This document shows positions 14,846 to 24,173 of a DNA stretch of 64,000 nt, piece after piece. Positions within the stretch are counted from its first letter, which is position 1. Every line of letters starts with the position of its first letter. Source of the stretch: Lysobacter solisilvae (GTDB lineage: Bacteria > Pseudomonadota > Gammaproteobacteria > Xanthomonadales > Xanthomonadaceae). A model generated the notes under the pieces. That model searched no databases. It had not been told where the DNA came from and saw only the letters and a program-made list of their open reading frames with translations. The stretch is taken from assembly GCF_016613535.2 (NCBI RefSeq), contig NZ_CP071518.1:3038001-3102000 (forward strand). Direction: 5' to 3'. The position numbers and the translations under genes were made by a program.

Positions 14846-15104
14846 TCCCGCGCGACCGCGCCGTTCGGCCGGCCGGTCGTTCCGGACTTCGGACACGCGC
14901 ACCGCCTCACCGTCCGTGGACAGCGGCAGTGGTATCGCAGTGGCGTGCGAACGCATCGGCGCCGCCCGACGTCGCCGGCTCCATCGCGCCGCCCGCCCAT
15001 CCGGCCGCGGGCTCCGTGCGACGGACCGGGTGCCCGGCTCCCGCCCGCCCTTGCGTTCTCACTAGGAGAGTCGCCACTTCGTCGTCCTGCTGCTGCGGGT
15101 GCCC

Positions 15105-15869
15105 ATGATCTGGATCGCGCTACCCATCGCCCTGACCTACGTAGCCGCCTGCGGTTACCTGTATGTCCGGCAGCGCGACCTGACCTACTGCCCGCAGCTG
15201 ACCCGGGTGGGGGTGGAGCAGACCGACTTCTCCCTGTCCCAGGACGGCGTAACCCTGCGCGGCTGGGTCGTCAACCCGGGACGCCGGCGGGCCCTGATCT
15301 ATTTCGGCGGCAACGCCGAATCCATCCAGGACCATCGCGACACCTTCGCGCAGTGGTTCCCCAACCACACCGCCTACCTGGTGGCCTACCGCGGCTTCGG
15401 CGCCAGCGAGGGCGAGCCCAGCGAGCAGGCCCTGTTCTCCGATGCGCTGGCGCTGTTCGACACCGTGCGGGCCCGGCACCCGCGCGCGGGCGTGGACGTC
15501 ATCGGGCGCAGCCTGGGCACGGGCGTGGCCAGCCACGTCGCGGGCCATCGGCCCGTGCGGAGGCTGGCGCTGGTGACGCCGTTCGACACGCTGGTCGATG
15601 TCGGCCAGCAGTACTACCCCTGGCTGCCCGTGAAGCTGATCGCGCGCGAGCGCTTCGACTCGGTGACCTATCTCTCCCGCTATGCCGGGCCGCTGCTGGT
15701 GGTGCAGGCGGGCCGCGACGTGGTCGTGCCGCCGGCCAACACGCGGCGGCTCATCGCATCGATCGGGCGGCCGGCCAAGGTGCTGGACCTGCCCGATGCC
15801 GACCATTCCAACGTGGGTGCCGATCCGGTATTCCGCCAGACGCTGACCCGCTTTTTCACCCGGCGCTGA
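15105..15869 (+). CDS. Membrane-anchored alpha/beta hydrolase (BEM46/DUF-type)
   Basis: 254 residues. An N-terminal hydrophobic anchor (residues 1-21) precedes an alpha/beta-hydrolase core with nucleophile S136 in GRSLG (134-138), D205 in AGRDVVVP and H234 in DADHSN, a full catalytic triad. The oxyanion region is YFGGNAES (67-74). Family members hydrolyse unknown esters or amides at the membrane. The start is uncertain: ATG 15105 is given, GTG 15099 is in frame and no strong ribosome site precedes either. Confidence 0.8.
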   Translation: MIWIALPIALTYVAACGYLYVRQRDLTYCPQLTRVGVEQTDFSLSQDGVTLRGWVVNPGRRRALIYFGGNAESIQDHRDTFAQWFPNHTAYLVAYRGFGASEGEPSEQALFSDALALFDTVRARHPRAGVDVIGRSLGTGVASHVAGHRPVRRLALVTPFDTLVDVGQQYYPWLPVKLIARERFDSVTYLSRYAGPLLVVQAGRDVVVPPANTRRLIASIGRPAKVLDLPDADHSNVGADPVFRQTLTRFFTRR

Positions 15870-15925
15870 GCGCTTTTCCGAAGACTTTCCCGCAATGACC
15901 CGGCGACCCCGCGAGGACGTTTGAC

Positions 15926-16138
15926 ATGATCAATCAAGGCGAATGCCCGAAGTGCGGCAATCGGCTCCTGCATGTCCGCATCGAGAGCATCTTCGGACAG
16001 AACAACGGCAGCGGCGAAGTCCGGTGCCTGAGCCTGAGCTGCATCCACTGCAACATCGTGCTGGGCGTGCAGATGGATCCCCGCAGCCGGGCGCGTCCGC
16101 GCCGCAAGGAAGCCGAGGAAGGCCGCACCGTCGTCTAG
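15926..16138 (+). CDS. Small zinc-ribbon protein
   Basis: 70 residues with five cysteines: C7 and C10 in CPKCG, then C34, C39 and C42 in CLSLSCIHC. This looks like a zinc ribbon, and the Arg/Glu-rich tail (52-68) is likely disordered. It starts at ATG 15926 after a GAGGACG ribosome site. Function is unknown. Its last 25 codons, through the stop and beyond, are repeated almost exactly at about 16285-16360 next to REP-like palindromes. A third, shorter copy begins near 16445. The duplicated piece has no start codon and is not a gene. Confidence 0.75.
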   Translation: MINQGECPKCGNRLLHVRIESIFGQNNGSGEVRCLSLSCIHCNIVLGVQMDPRSRARPRRKEAEEGRTVV

Positions 16139-16520
16139 CTGTGCGCCAGATGCCGGATAGGGTGGGTCTTGACCCGCCGCCCCGCTTGGCAGTGCGACCA
16201 CATCAGCGCATAGGGCGGGTCTTGACCCGCCGCCCCACGTCCGCCGCCACCGCGCGGCGGGTCAAGACCCGCCCTATGGCGTGAAGATGCACCCCGCGGC
16301 CGGGCGCATCCGCGCCGCAAGGAAGCCGAGGAAGGCCGCACCGTCGTCTAGTTGTGCGCCAGAAGCCGCATAGGGCGGGTCTTGACCCGCCGCCCCACGT
16401 TCGCCGCCACTTCGCGGCGGGTCGAGACCCGCCCTATGGCGTGAAGATGCCCCCTGCGGCCGGGCGCGTCCGCGCCACGTCCGCCGCCACCTTGCGGCGG
16501 GTCGAGACCCGCCCTATGGG
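16074..16520. repeat. Three-unit duplication of the zinc-ribbon gene 3' end with REP-like palindromes
   Basis: Unit A begins about 16074 (3' end of the gene), unit B about 16285 and unit C about 16445. A and B share the segment around caaggaagccgaggaaggcc (16105 and 16319) followed by the tag stop. Each unit carries palindromes of the form GGCGGGTC-TT/GA/AA-GACCCGCC: near 16162, 16214 and 16257 in A, near 16373 and 16417 in B, and near 16497 in C. Alternate palindromes point in opposite directions, like a BIME array. About 400 nt between the zinc-ribbon stop and the DUF2272 gene are made only of this. Confidence 0.85.
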
Positions 16521-16545
16521 TGCCGCGCGGCGGCGGGTCAGGACT

Positions 16546-17562
16546 TCAGGGATTCGTCGGCGCCTGCATCGGCGGTGTCGAGGCCGGGGCGGCACACCGG
16601 CGCATGCCCTCGGGCATCGGCAACGGACAGGCCGTGCAGCACGCCGGCTGCGTGGAAGGCAGCGAGATCGCGCGCGTCGGCGCCGGTAGCGGGTTGAGCT
16701 TGAGCAGCGCCACCCAGTCCTGGCGATTGAAGTTGCAGGCGTCCTCGTTGTCCGGACGACACTCCGATTCGCCCCCCGTGCGTCGCGGCAGGCCCCAGGG
16801 CAGCCCCTGGCGATTGAGGTTCAGCACGCGCATGGTGACGCCCTGCAGCACGTTGCCGCCCACCAGGTAGAGGCGATGGTCGCCGCCGGGGCTGGCGGCC
16901 ACGACGATGTCGCAGTGCATGGCCAGGCCCGCGCCGTCGTTGGCGGCCAGCATGCTGCGCATGCCCGGATACCCGTAGGTGGCGCGCGTGCGCGAGAAGC
17001 AGAGCATGTCGCCCGGCGAGGCCGGCGTGGTGTCGGGATCGGCGAACGAATAAGGGCCGGCGGCGGGATTGTGGAAGGCGGCGCGCACGTAGTCGATGTG
17101 GCTGGCCGAGCCCAGGAACCCGGGTACGCCGGCGCGGTTCATCACATAGGTCACGAATACCGCCGACCAGGGCGTGTCGACGAGGAAGGCACGGCAGGAC
17201 GCCATCTGCATCGGCGCGCCGGACTCACCCGCGCTGCAGTCCGCCGCGCCGGGGTATCCGGACATCTGCCAGAGCATGCCGCTGCCCTTCCAGTAGTCGG
17301 CCACGCGGCGCCAGGCCGGCGTCGCGCCGTCGCTCAGGCGCAGCTTCTCGGCTTCCGACACCGACATGCGGGCCAGTCGCCCGTTGACGTCGATGAAGGG
17401 GCCGAACCAGAGCTGGTTCTCGGCGCAGGCCAGCGCCGCGATGCGGCTGGCGTAGGTGTCGGGCGCGCCCGGCGCGCGCTGGCACGGCGAGGCGGCCGCG
17501 GCCTGGAAGGAAAGCGCCAGCGCGCCCGCCATCACCACCCTGATCCCTGTGCTGCAGGCCAT
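16546..17562 (-). CDS. Exported DUF2272 family protein
   Basis: 338 residues with a signal peptide (residues 1-24). The conserved DUF2272 core is visible: DTPWSAVFVTYVMNRAG, ASHIDYVRAAFHNP, then GDMLCFSR and a HCDIVVA segment with a Cys-His pair. This resembles the Cys/His layout of NlpC/P60-CHAP amidases, so a peptidoglycan-amidase-like fold is possible, but that is inference. The C-terminal 50 residues are Pro/Cys-rich and variable. ATG 17562 (MACSTGIRVVM) gives a proper signal peptide. It follows moeB with an 88-nt gap. Confidence 0.8.
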   Translation of the reverse strand: MACSTGIRVVMAGALALSFQAAAASPCQRAPGAPDTYASRIAALACAENQLWFGPFIDVNGRLARMSVSEAEKLRLSDGATPAWRRVADYWKGSGMLWQMSGYPGAADCSAGESGAPMQMASCRAFLVDTPWSAVFVTYVMNRAGVPGFLGSASHIDYVRAAFHNPAAGPYSFADPDTTPASPGDMLCFSRTRATYGYPGMRSMLAANDGAGLAMHCDIVVAASPGGDHRLYLVGGNVLQGVTMRVLNLNRQGLPWGLPRRTGGESECRPDNEDACNFNRQDWVALLKLNPLPAPTRAISLPSTQPACCTACPLPMPEGMRRCAAPASTPPMQAPTNP

Positions 17563-17650
17563 GTTCCACCTTCCGTCGACGTGGCGTTCCGTGGTTCCTC
17601 CACGGTAGGAACGCGGCGCCGACCCCGGATCCGGACGTTGGATGCGGACG

Positions 17651-18781
17651 TCAGCCCCCCGCGCAGAACCTCGCATAGTCGATGTATCCGGGGAATTCAC
17701 GTCCGGCGGCGCAGACCGGGCAGTCCGGATCGGGGCGCAGCCGGGTCTCGCGGAAACGCATGCCCAGGGCGTCGAAATGCAGCAGGCGTCCGCGCAGCGG
17801 CTCGCCGATGCCCAGGATCAGCTTCAGGGCCTCGGTGGCCTGCAGCAGGCCGATCACGCCCGGCAGCACGCCCAGCACGCCCGCCTCGGCGCAGTTGGGG
17901 GCGGCCTCGGGCGGCGGCGGCTCGGGGAACAGGCAGCGGTAGCACGGCGCCTGGCCGCGATGGCGTCCGGCGTCGAACACGCCCACCTGCCCTTCGAAGC
18001 GGTGCACGGCGCCGTACACCAGCGGCTTGCCCAGCTTCACGCACGCATCGTTGAGCAGGTAGCGGGCGGGAAAGTTGTCGGCGCCGTCGATCACCACGTC
18101 GGCGTCGGCGATCAGGCGCTCGACGTTGCCGGCGTGGATGCGCTCGGCGAAGGGCTCCACGCGAACCCGCGGGTTGAGCGCGTTGAGCGTGGTGCGGGCC
18201 GAATCGGTCTTGGGCCGGCCGACGCTCGCCTGCGTGTGCAGGATCTGGCGCTGCAGGTTGCTGCGATCGACCACGTCGTCGTCGGCCAGCACCAGCGTGC
18301 CCACGCCCGCCGCCGCGAGGTAGAACGCCGCCGGCGAACCCAGGCCGCCCGCACCGACCATCGCCACGCGCGCGGCCTCGAGCCGGCGCTGCCCCGCTTC
18401 GCCGACTTCCGGCAGCCGCAGGTGGCGGGAATAGCGGTCGTAGAAGTCGGCCTGGTCCTGGTCGGGCACGGTCATCGGCAGGCCCTCGGCCTGCCAGCGC
18501 GTGGTGCCGCCCTCGACCGACGCGAGGTTTCGGAAGCCCGCGGCCTCCAGTGCCCTGGCCGCCTGCGTCGAACGGCCGCCCATCTGGCAGATCAGGACCA
18601 CCGCGGTGTCCGCGCTGGGCACGGTCGCGAAGGGATCGGCTTCCAGCTGTGACCGCGCGACGCCCAGCGCGCCCTGGGCGTGGCCCGCCGCACGTTCGTG
18701 GGCCTCGCGCACGTCGATCAGCACGGCGCCCGAACGGACGCGCTCGAGCGCCTGCGCCGGGGTGAGGAATTCGATGGTCAT
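17651..18781 (-). CDS. moeB: Rhodanese-MoeB fusion: molybdopterin-synthase adenylyltransferase
   Basis: 376 residues. The N-terminal rhodanese domain (1-105) has active-site C65 in ICQMGGRS. The C-terminal E1-like ThiF/MoeB domain has the ATP-binding GAGGLGSP (143-150), the DxxxxSNLQRQ motif (172-180) and zinc-binding C280/C283 and C354/C357. MoeB adenylates the C-terminal glycine of MoaD so that sulfur can be added; the fused rhodanese could supply that sulfur. In eukaryotic MOCS3/Uba4 the order is reversed. It is the third gene of mobA-moeA-moeB; ATG 18781 (MTIEFLTPAQ) is the start. Confidence 0.92.
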   Translation of the reverse strand: MTIEFLTPAQALERVRSGAVLIDVREAHERAAGHAQGALGVARSQLEADPFATVPSADTAVVLICQMGGRSTQAARALEAAGFRNLASVEGGTTRWQAEGLPMTVPDQDQADFYDRYSRHLRLPEVGEAGQRRLEAARVAMVGAGGLGSPAAFYLAAAGVGTLVLADDDVVDRSNLQRQILHTQASVGRPKTDSARTTLNALNPRVRVEPFAERIHAGNVERLIADADVVIDGADNFPARYLLNDACVKLGKPLVYGAVHRFEGQVGVFDAGRHRGQAPCYRCLFPEPPPPEAAPNCAEAGVLGVLPGVIGLLQATEALKLILGIGEPLRGRLLHFDALGMRFRETRLRPDPDCPVCAAGREFPGYIDYARFCAGG

Positions 18782-18838
18782 GCCGCGATTATCGCCGACG
18801 CGCCCGGTACTCCGGGGCTGCGCCGGCCGCATGCACCG

Positions 18839-20065
18839 TTACAGCGGGAGGACCTCGACCACCTGCCCCGCCGCCAGTCGCTGCGGGCCTTCGGGCACCA
18901 CGATCAGCGCGTTCGCGCGCGCGGCGGCGTGCAGCCGGTGCGAACCGGTCGCGCCGTCGGCCTGCACGTGGAGCACGCCGTTCTCGCCGGCCGCGAGGTG
19001 GCCACGCACGAACTCGCGGCGGGCGTGGGTCTTCTCCAGCGGTTCGACCAGTTGCGCGCGCCAGCGCGGCCGCGGCTCGAGCCGGCCCTGCAGGCCGTCG
19101 ATCAATGCGCGGCCCACGGTCAGGTAGGTCGCGTAGACCGACACGGGGTTTCCCGGCAGGGCCAGCACGCGCGACTGGTCCAGGCTGCCGAACAGCAGCG
19201 GCATGCCCGGCTTCATCCGCACCTTCCAGAAGTGGGTGTGGCCGAAGCGCTGGATCACCTCGGGCAGGTGGTCCTTCTCGCCGGCCGAAACGCCGCCGGC
19301 GGTGACGATCAGGTCGAACGCGCAGCCGGCATCGCGCAATGCGATCTCCACCTGGCGCGGGTCGTCCGGCAGGCGGGGCCAGGCGGTGGGCTCCAACCCG
19401 TCGGCGCGCAGCAGCCCCATCAGCAGTTCGCGGTTGCTGTCGTAGATCTGCCCCGGCGCCAGCGGCATGCCCGGTTCGATCAGTTCGTCGCCGGTGGTGA
19501 ACACCGCCACGGTCGGCTTGCGCGACACCGGCAGGCTCGCGATGCCCAGCGAGGCGGCGAGCGACACGCGCGCCGGGGTCAGGACGCTGCCCGCGGCGAG
19601 GACGTGATCGCCTTCGCGCACGTCCTCGCCGGCGCGGCGGACGTTCGCGCCGGATGCCGTGTCCACCGGCACGCGGACGGTGTCGCTCTCCACGCCGCAC
19701 ACTTCCTTGATCGCCACGCTGTCGGCGCCGGCCGGCAGCGGCGCGCCGGTGGTGATCCGCGCGCATTCCCCGGCGCCGAGCGCGAGATCCACGCGCAGGC
19801 CGGCGAACTGTTCGCCGACCAGCCGCAGTCCGGTCGCCTGCGCCTGGAGGTCGGTACGAAGGTCGGCATGGCGGAAGGCGAAGCCGTCCATCGCGCTGTT
19901 GTCGAAGGGCGGCAACGCCATCGGCGCGGTGATGTCATGCGCCAGCACCCGGCCGTGGCAGCGTGGCAGCGCCAGGGATTGCGTTTCGAGCCGGTGCGCC
20001 TGCGCCACGTCGCGCACGATCGCCAGCGCCTCGTCCAGCAGCAGGCCGGTCGGGAAGTCACTCAT
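18839..20065 (-). CDS. moeA: Molybdopterin molybdenumtransferase
   Basis: 408 residues, normal length. It inserts molybdate into adenylylated molybdopterin. Characteristic segments are LPPFDNSAMDGFA near 51-63, ITTGAPLPAGADSV, TAGGVSAGEKDHLPE and LPGNPVSVYATYL. The start at 20065 overlaps mobA by 8 nt, which indicates translational coupling. The gene stops 57 nt before moeB. Confidence 0.96.
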   Translation of the reverse strand: MSDFPTGLLLDEALAIVRDVAQAHRLETQSLALPRCHGRVLAHDITAPMALPPFDNSAMDGFAFRHADLRTDLQAQATGLRLVGEQFAGLRVDLALGAGECARITTGAPLPAGADSVAIKEVCGVESDTVRVPVDTASGANVRRAGEDVREGDHVLAAGSVLTPARVSLAASLGIASLPVSRKPTVAVFTTGDELIEPGMPLAPGQIYDSNRELLMGLLRADGLEPTAWPRLPDDPRQVEIALRDAGCAFDLIVTAGGVSAGEKDHLPEVIQRFGHTHFWKVRMKPGMPLLFGSLDQSRVLALPGNPVSVYATYLTVGRALIDGLQGRLEPRPRWRAQLVEPLEKTHARREFVRGHLAAGENGVLHVQADGATGSHRLHAAARANALIVVPEGPQRLAAGQVVEVLPL

Positions 20066-20660
20066 GGGAAATACCTGCCGCCAGCAGATCTTCTGGCGTG
20101 TTGAGGTTGCCGAAGCGCACGCCGCGGAATGTCACACAGGCCATGTCCAGGCGCGCCTGCAGCGCGTGCACGGCGCCGCTTGCTTCAGGCATGGAGGCCA
20201 GCGCCTGGCGCATCGCTTCCACGCGCCACAATGCCACCAGCGGCTGTCCGCCCTCCTCGTCGCGCGCCCACGCCCCATCGGCGGCGCTCCCGGCCACGAG
20301 CGTGGGCAGCAGGCAGTCGTTCACGCCGAACAGGTCCACGGGCAGCGTCAGCATCCAGGGCGTGGGGCATGCGTGGGCGAGTGCGTCCAGGCCGGCAACG
20401 GGCCCTGCCCCGGCGGCAGGGGCCGCGCCAGGAAGGCGGTCGGCGACCGCGTGCAGCCCATGGCGCGCGTAACGCGGGAGGTCACGGTTGGCGCTGACGA
20501 TCATGCCCGCCACCTCCGGCGCGAACCGTCGCTGCCAGCGCAGGACCTGCGCAGTGCCGTCGCGCTCGATCCACGCCTTGTCGCGGCCGCCCAGGCGCGT
20601 GGCCAGGCCGCCGGCCAGGACGCCGAGCGTGATCTGCGATGCGGGGATGGCGGCGGTCAT
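20058..20660 (-). CDS. mobA: Molybdenum cofactor guanylyltransferase
   Basis: 200 residues. It attaches GMP to Mo-molybdopterin to make the bis-MGD cofactor. The nucleotidyltransferase motif GVLAGGLATRLGGRDKA (13-29) and the PVDLFGV segment are present. It is the first gene of mobA-moeA-moeB and implies that the organism has DMSO-reductase-type molybdoenzymes elsewhere. The gap to der (20722) is only 61 nt, so der may read into this operon. Confidence 0.93.
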   Translation of the reverse strand: MTAAIPASQITLGVLAGGLATRLGGRDKAWIERDGTAQVLRWQRRFAPEVAGMIVSANRDLPRYARHGLHAVADRLPGAAPAAGAGPVAGLDALAHACPTPWMLTLPVDLFGVNDCLLPTLVAGSAADGAWARDEEGGQPLVALWRVEAMRQALASMPEASGAVHALQARLDMACVTFRGVRFGNLNTPEDLLAAGISHE

Positions 20661-20721
20661 CGGACATGCCCGAGGCGGGCCGTCCGGCGGGCAACGTGGT
20701 GTCGACCGGGCGCCGCCGCCC

Positions 20722-22122
20722 TCATTTGCCGCGCTTGACGTGCCGGATCAGCCGGCGCTTCTTGGCCACCTGGCGCTCGGTCAGCACGTTCTTCTTGCCC
20801 TCGTAGGGATTGGTGCCTTCCTTGAAGATGAAACGCACCGGCGTGCCCACCAGCTTGAAGCGCTTGCGGAAGAAGTTCTCGAGATAGCGCTTGTAGCTGT
20901 CGGCCAGGGTGCGCAGGCGCGTGCCGTGGACGATGAACGTCGGCGGGTTCACGCCGCCGGGATGGGCGAAACGCAGCTTGGGGGCATGGCCGCGCACGAC
21001 CGGCGGCGGGTTGGTCTCGTAGGCGATTTCCATCGCCTTGGTGACCTCGCTGGTGCCGATCTCGGTGGTCGCCGAGCGGTGCGCGCGATGGATGGCGGCG
21101 AACAGTTCGCGCAGGCCCGAGCCGTGCTTGGCGCTGATGCGCACCGCTTCGGCCCATTCGACGAACGCCAGCTTGCGCACCAGCAGGTTCTCGGTCTGCT
21201 GGCGCTGGTAGTCGGTCTGGCCGTCCCACTTGTTGACCGCCACGACCAGGGCGCGCCCGGCGTCGAGCGCATAACCCAGCACGCTCGCGTCCTGGTCGGT
21301 GACGCCCTCGCCTGCATCGAGCATCACCACGGCGACCTGGCATTCCTCGATGGCGGCCAGCGTCTTGATGATGGAGAACTTCTCCACCGCTTCATCGACG
21401 CTCCGCTTGCGGCGCAGGCCGGCGGTGTCGACCAGGCGGTAACGGCGGCCGTCGCGCTCCATGTCGACGGACACCGCGTCGCGCGTGGTGCCGGGCACCT
21501 CGGACGCGATCATCCGCTCCTCGCCCAGCAGGCGGTTCACCAGCGTCGACTTGCCCACGTTCGGGCGGCCGATGAAGGCCACGCGGATGCGTTCGGGGTC
21601 GGCGTCCAGTTCGACGGAGGTGCCTTCCTCCGGCAGCCGCTTCATCACGTCCTCGAGCAGCTCGTCGATGCCCTGCCGGTGCGCGGAGGAGACGGCGATG
21701 ACGTCCTCGAAGCCGTAGCGGGCGAACTCGGCGATGGCGGCGCGCACATCGATGCCGTCGGTCTTGTTGACCACCAGCAGCGTCGGGCGGGCGGCCTTGC
21801 GCAGCCAGCGCAGGATGTCGTCGTCCAGGGCCGAGGGGCCTTCGCGGCCGTCGACGATGAACAGGACCAGGTCGGCCTCCTCCGCCGCGGCGCGGGCCTG
21901 GCGCGCGGTCGCGCCGGCCAGCCCTTCGTCCTCGCCGGCGATGCCGCCCGTGTCGACCACGGCGAAGGGCCGCATGCCTTCGGGGCGTGCGACGCCGTAA
22001 TTGCGGTCGCGGGTGACGCCGGGCTGATCGTGGACCAGGGCGTCGCGCGTGCGGGTCAGGGCGTTGAACAGCGTCGACTTGCCGACGTTGGGACGACCCA
22101 CCAGGGCTACGAGGGGGAGCAT
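20722..22122 (-). CDS. der: Ribosome biogenesis GTPase Der (EngA)
   Basis: 466 residues. It has two tandem GTPase domains with P-loops GRPNVGKST at 9-17 and 185-193, NKTD (119-122) and NKWDG for base recognition, and the C-terminal KH-like domain with a basic tail ([12 protein letters not shown]). Der assists 50S subunit maturation. It follows bamB after a terminator, in the usual gammaproteobacterial order. Confidence 0.97.
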   Translation of the reverse strand: MLPLVALVGRPNVGKSTLFNALTRTRDALVHDQPGVTRDRNYGVARPEGMRPFAVVDTGGIAGEDEGLAGATARQARAAAEEADLVLFIVDGREGPSALDDDILRWLRKAARPTLLVVNKTDGIDVRAAIAEFARYGFEDVIAVSSAHRQGIDELLEDVMKRLPEEGTSVELDADPERIRVAFIGRPNVGKSTLVNRLLGEERMIASEVPGTTRDAVSVDMERDGRRYRLVDTAGLRRKRSVDEAVEKFSIIKTLAAIEECQVAVVMLDAGEGVTDQDASVLGYALDAGRALVVAVNKWDGQTDYQRQQTENLLVRKLAFVEWAEAVRISAKHGSGLRELFAAIHRAHRSATTEIGTSEVTKAMEIAYETNPPPVVRGHAPKLRFAHPGGVNPPTFIVHGTRLRTLADSYKRYLENFFRKRFKLVGTPVRFIFKEGTNPYEGKKNVLTERQVAKKRRLIRHVKRGK

Positions 22123-22164
22123 GCGGACCTGCCGATCAGAAGGAGAAAGCGCGGGTAGGCGCCG

Positions 22165-22195
22165 GAAAACAATAACCCCGGCGCAGGGCCGGGGT
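22165..22195 (-). terminator. Rho-independent terminator after bamB
   Basis: Minus-strand stem ACCCCGGC (22195-22188) with GCCGGGGT (22182-22175) is followed by TATTGTTTTCC. It lies between bamB and der, so some transcripts probably end before der. Confidence 0.8.
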
Positions 22196-22215
22196 CATGC
22201 GGAACAACAACGCGA

Positions 22216-23379
22216 TTACTGGCCCAGGCGGTAGGCGGCCACTTCTCCGTCGACATCCTGGGCCACCAGCACACCGTCGACCACGACCGGCGCGCCGCGC
22301 AGGGCCTTGCCGCTCAGGCGCGTGCGGGCGGCCAGTTCGCCGTTCTCCAGCTTGAGCCAGTGCAGGTAACCGTCGAAATCACCGACCACGGCGTAATCGC
22401 CCTGGACGACCGGACCGGTCAGGTTGCGCCGCTCCAGCGCGGGCTGCTTCCACAGCGAGGCGCCATTGCTCTTGTCGAGCGCGTGCACGTTGCCGGTCGG
22501 GTCGGACACCAGCAGGCGGTCGCTGCCCAGGCCCAGCCGACCCACGCCCCCCTCGCTGGAGACCCAGACGGGACGGCCCGAAGGGGCATCGATGGCCAGG
22601 GTCTGCTTCTTGAAGCTGGTGGCGTACAGCGTGGTGCCGTCGAGGATGGGGGTGCCATCGACGTCGGCGACCCGATCCAGTTCGGTGCGGCCTTCAGGCT
22701 GCGCCACCGGGAGGCTCCACAGGCTGTGGCCGTCGGTGGCCGACAGCGCCGTCACCGAACCGTCGTCATTGCCGACGAACACGAAGCCCGGGCCGAGCGA
22801 GACGGCGTCGTTGCCGCGCAGGGTGAGCGCCGGCGGCTCATGGGTCCAGAACCAGCGGCGTTCACCGGAGGCGGCGTCCAGTGCCGTCACCCGGCCGTCG
22901 GCCGAATGCACGAACACGCTGCCCAGGCCGATGGTCGGGGCGGCGACGATTTCCGCCGGGATCTTCGCGGTCCACTTTTCCTCGCCGGTGGCGGCGTCCA
23001 GCGCGATCACCTCGCCGTCGAGGCCGCCAGCGACGACCAGGCCGTCACCCACGCCCGGACCACCGGAGATCAGCAGGTCGGACTCGTGGTGCCACACCGT
23101 CTTGCCGGTCTGCAGGTCCAGGGCGCGCACGCCACCCTTGAGCGCGGCGGCATACACGCGGCCGTCCGCGACGGCGGGACCCTGGCGCGCGCCGATGCGG
23201 CCTTCACCCTTGCCGGCACTGGCCGACCACAAGCGGGTGACTTCAACCGAAGGCGTGATGTCGGTCAGCGGCGCCGGTTCGTTGGGCTCGTCCTTGCCGC
23301 CGTCGAACCAGCCCTTGACCGTGGAACAGCCGCCCAATGCAAGGGCGCAGGCCAGGGCGACCGACAGCCGCAGTCCCAT
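22216..23379 (-). CDS. bamB: Outer-membrane assembly lipoprotein BamB
   Basis: 387 residues. The lipoprotein signal ends LALGGC (C18). It is followed by an eight-bladed PQQ-type beta-propeller with repeating motifs such as GRVYAAALKGGVRALDLQTGKTVW and VIALDAATGEEKW-like blades. BamB binds BamA and aids beta-barrel insertion. ATG 23379 is chosen because it gives a normal signal peptide; an in-frame ATG at 23463 would couple to yfgM but put 28 charged residues before the lipobox. It lies directly after yfgM. Confidence 0.95.
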   Translation of the reverse strand: MGLRLSVALACALALGGCSTVKGWFDGGKDEPNEPAPLTDITPSVEVTRLWSASAGKGEGRIGARQGPAVADGRVYAAALKGGVRALDLQTGKTVWHHESDLLISGGPGVGDGLVVAGGLDGEVIALDAATGEEKWTAKIPAEIVAAPTIGLGSVFVHSADGRVTALDAASGERRWFWTHEPPALTLRGNDAVSLGPGFVFVGNDDGSVTALSATDGHSLWSLPVAQPEGRTELDRVADVDGTPILDGTTLYATSFKKQTLAIDAPSGRPVWVSSEGGVGRLGLGSDRLLVSDPTGNVHALDKSNGASLWKQPALERRNLTGPVVQGDYAVVGDFDGYLHWLKLENGELAARTRLSGKALRGAPVVVDGVLVAQDVDGEVAAYRLGQ

Positions 23380-23462
23380 GGACGAACCCCTGGAAACCGA
23401 TCCCGGAGCGCGGGAGCGGGCGGACGTGCCGTGGAGACGGAGCGGTGTCTGGTAAGGCGTCA

Positions 23463-24092
23463 TCAGGACTGGGTCTCGGTCTTGGGGGGAGTACCGCCGG
23501 CTTCCGTGAGCTTGAGTTCCAGCAGGCGACGCTGCGGCGTGCCCACTTCAGTCCTCAGCAACGCCTTGCCGTATGTCTCGCGGGCCTGGTCGCGCTTGCC
23601 CAAGGCCAGCTGCGCGTCGCCGCGCACTTCCATCGCGGCGATGGAATCGGCCGAAGCGACCAGCTTGAGGGCCTCGTCGGCCTTCTTCGCGTCGATCAGC
23701 AGGCGCGCCAGCCTCACCTGGACGACCGGCGCGAGGGCCGGATCGCTGGTCTTGACCGCACGCAGCGTGGCGATGGCGTCATCGCGCTTGCCGGCGGCGT
23801 ACTGGGACTTGGCCAGTTCGAGCTGGGCCAGGGCGCGATAGATGCCATCGGGCGTGGCATTCACCTTCGCGCTGGCGGCCGCGTCCTTGCCTTCGATCGC
23901 CGTCACGGCCGACTGATAGGCATCGGCCGCACCGGTGAGCTGGTTCTGCCGGTGGACTTTCCACCACTGCCAACCGCCGATAGCAGCAAGGCCGAGGGCA
24001 ATGCCGATGGTGAGCGCGCTGCCGTTACGGCGGAGCCATTCGCGGACGCGTTCGCTCTGTTCGTGTTCGTCTAGGAGTTCGTCGATCGCCAT
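23463..24092 (-). CDS. yfgM: YfgM family TPR protein (SecYEG ancillary subunit)
   Basis: 209 residues. A single transmembrane helix (about 25-43) follows a cytoplasmic N-terminus (MAIDELLDEHEQSERVREW), with a periplasmic TPR-like helical domain after it. E. coli YfgM binds the Sec translocon with PpiD and helps periplasmic chaperone handover. It is upstream of bamB as in other gammaproteobacteria. Leu codon 7 or 8 is the rare CTA in a CTAGG context (24071-24075). Confidence 0.9.
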   Translation of the reverse strand: MAIDELLDEHEQSERVREWLRRNGSALTIGIALGLAAIGGWQWWKVHRQNQLTGAADAYQSAVTAIEGKDAAASAKVNATPDGIYRALAQLELAKSQYAAGKRDDAIATLRAVKTSDPALAPVVQVRLARLLIDAKKADEALKLVASADSIAAMEVRGDAQLALGKRDQARETYGKALLRTEVGTPQRRLLELKLTEAGGTPPKTETQS

Positions 24093-24173
24093 GGAGTCTC
24101 GCCCCGCCGGTCAGGCAGGGATCGCAGAAAGGACCAGCGCTAGGCCGGTGGGAGGGTCGACCCGCAACGCGGG

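Noticed and set aside
16074..16520. CRISPR array or second zinc-ribbon gene
   Set aside because: The repeats are palindromic, variably spaced REP-like elements, and the duplicated gene end has no start codon.
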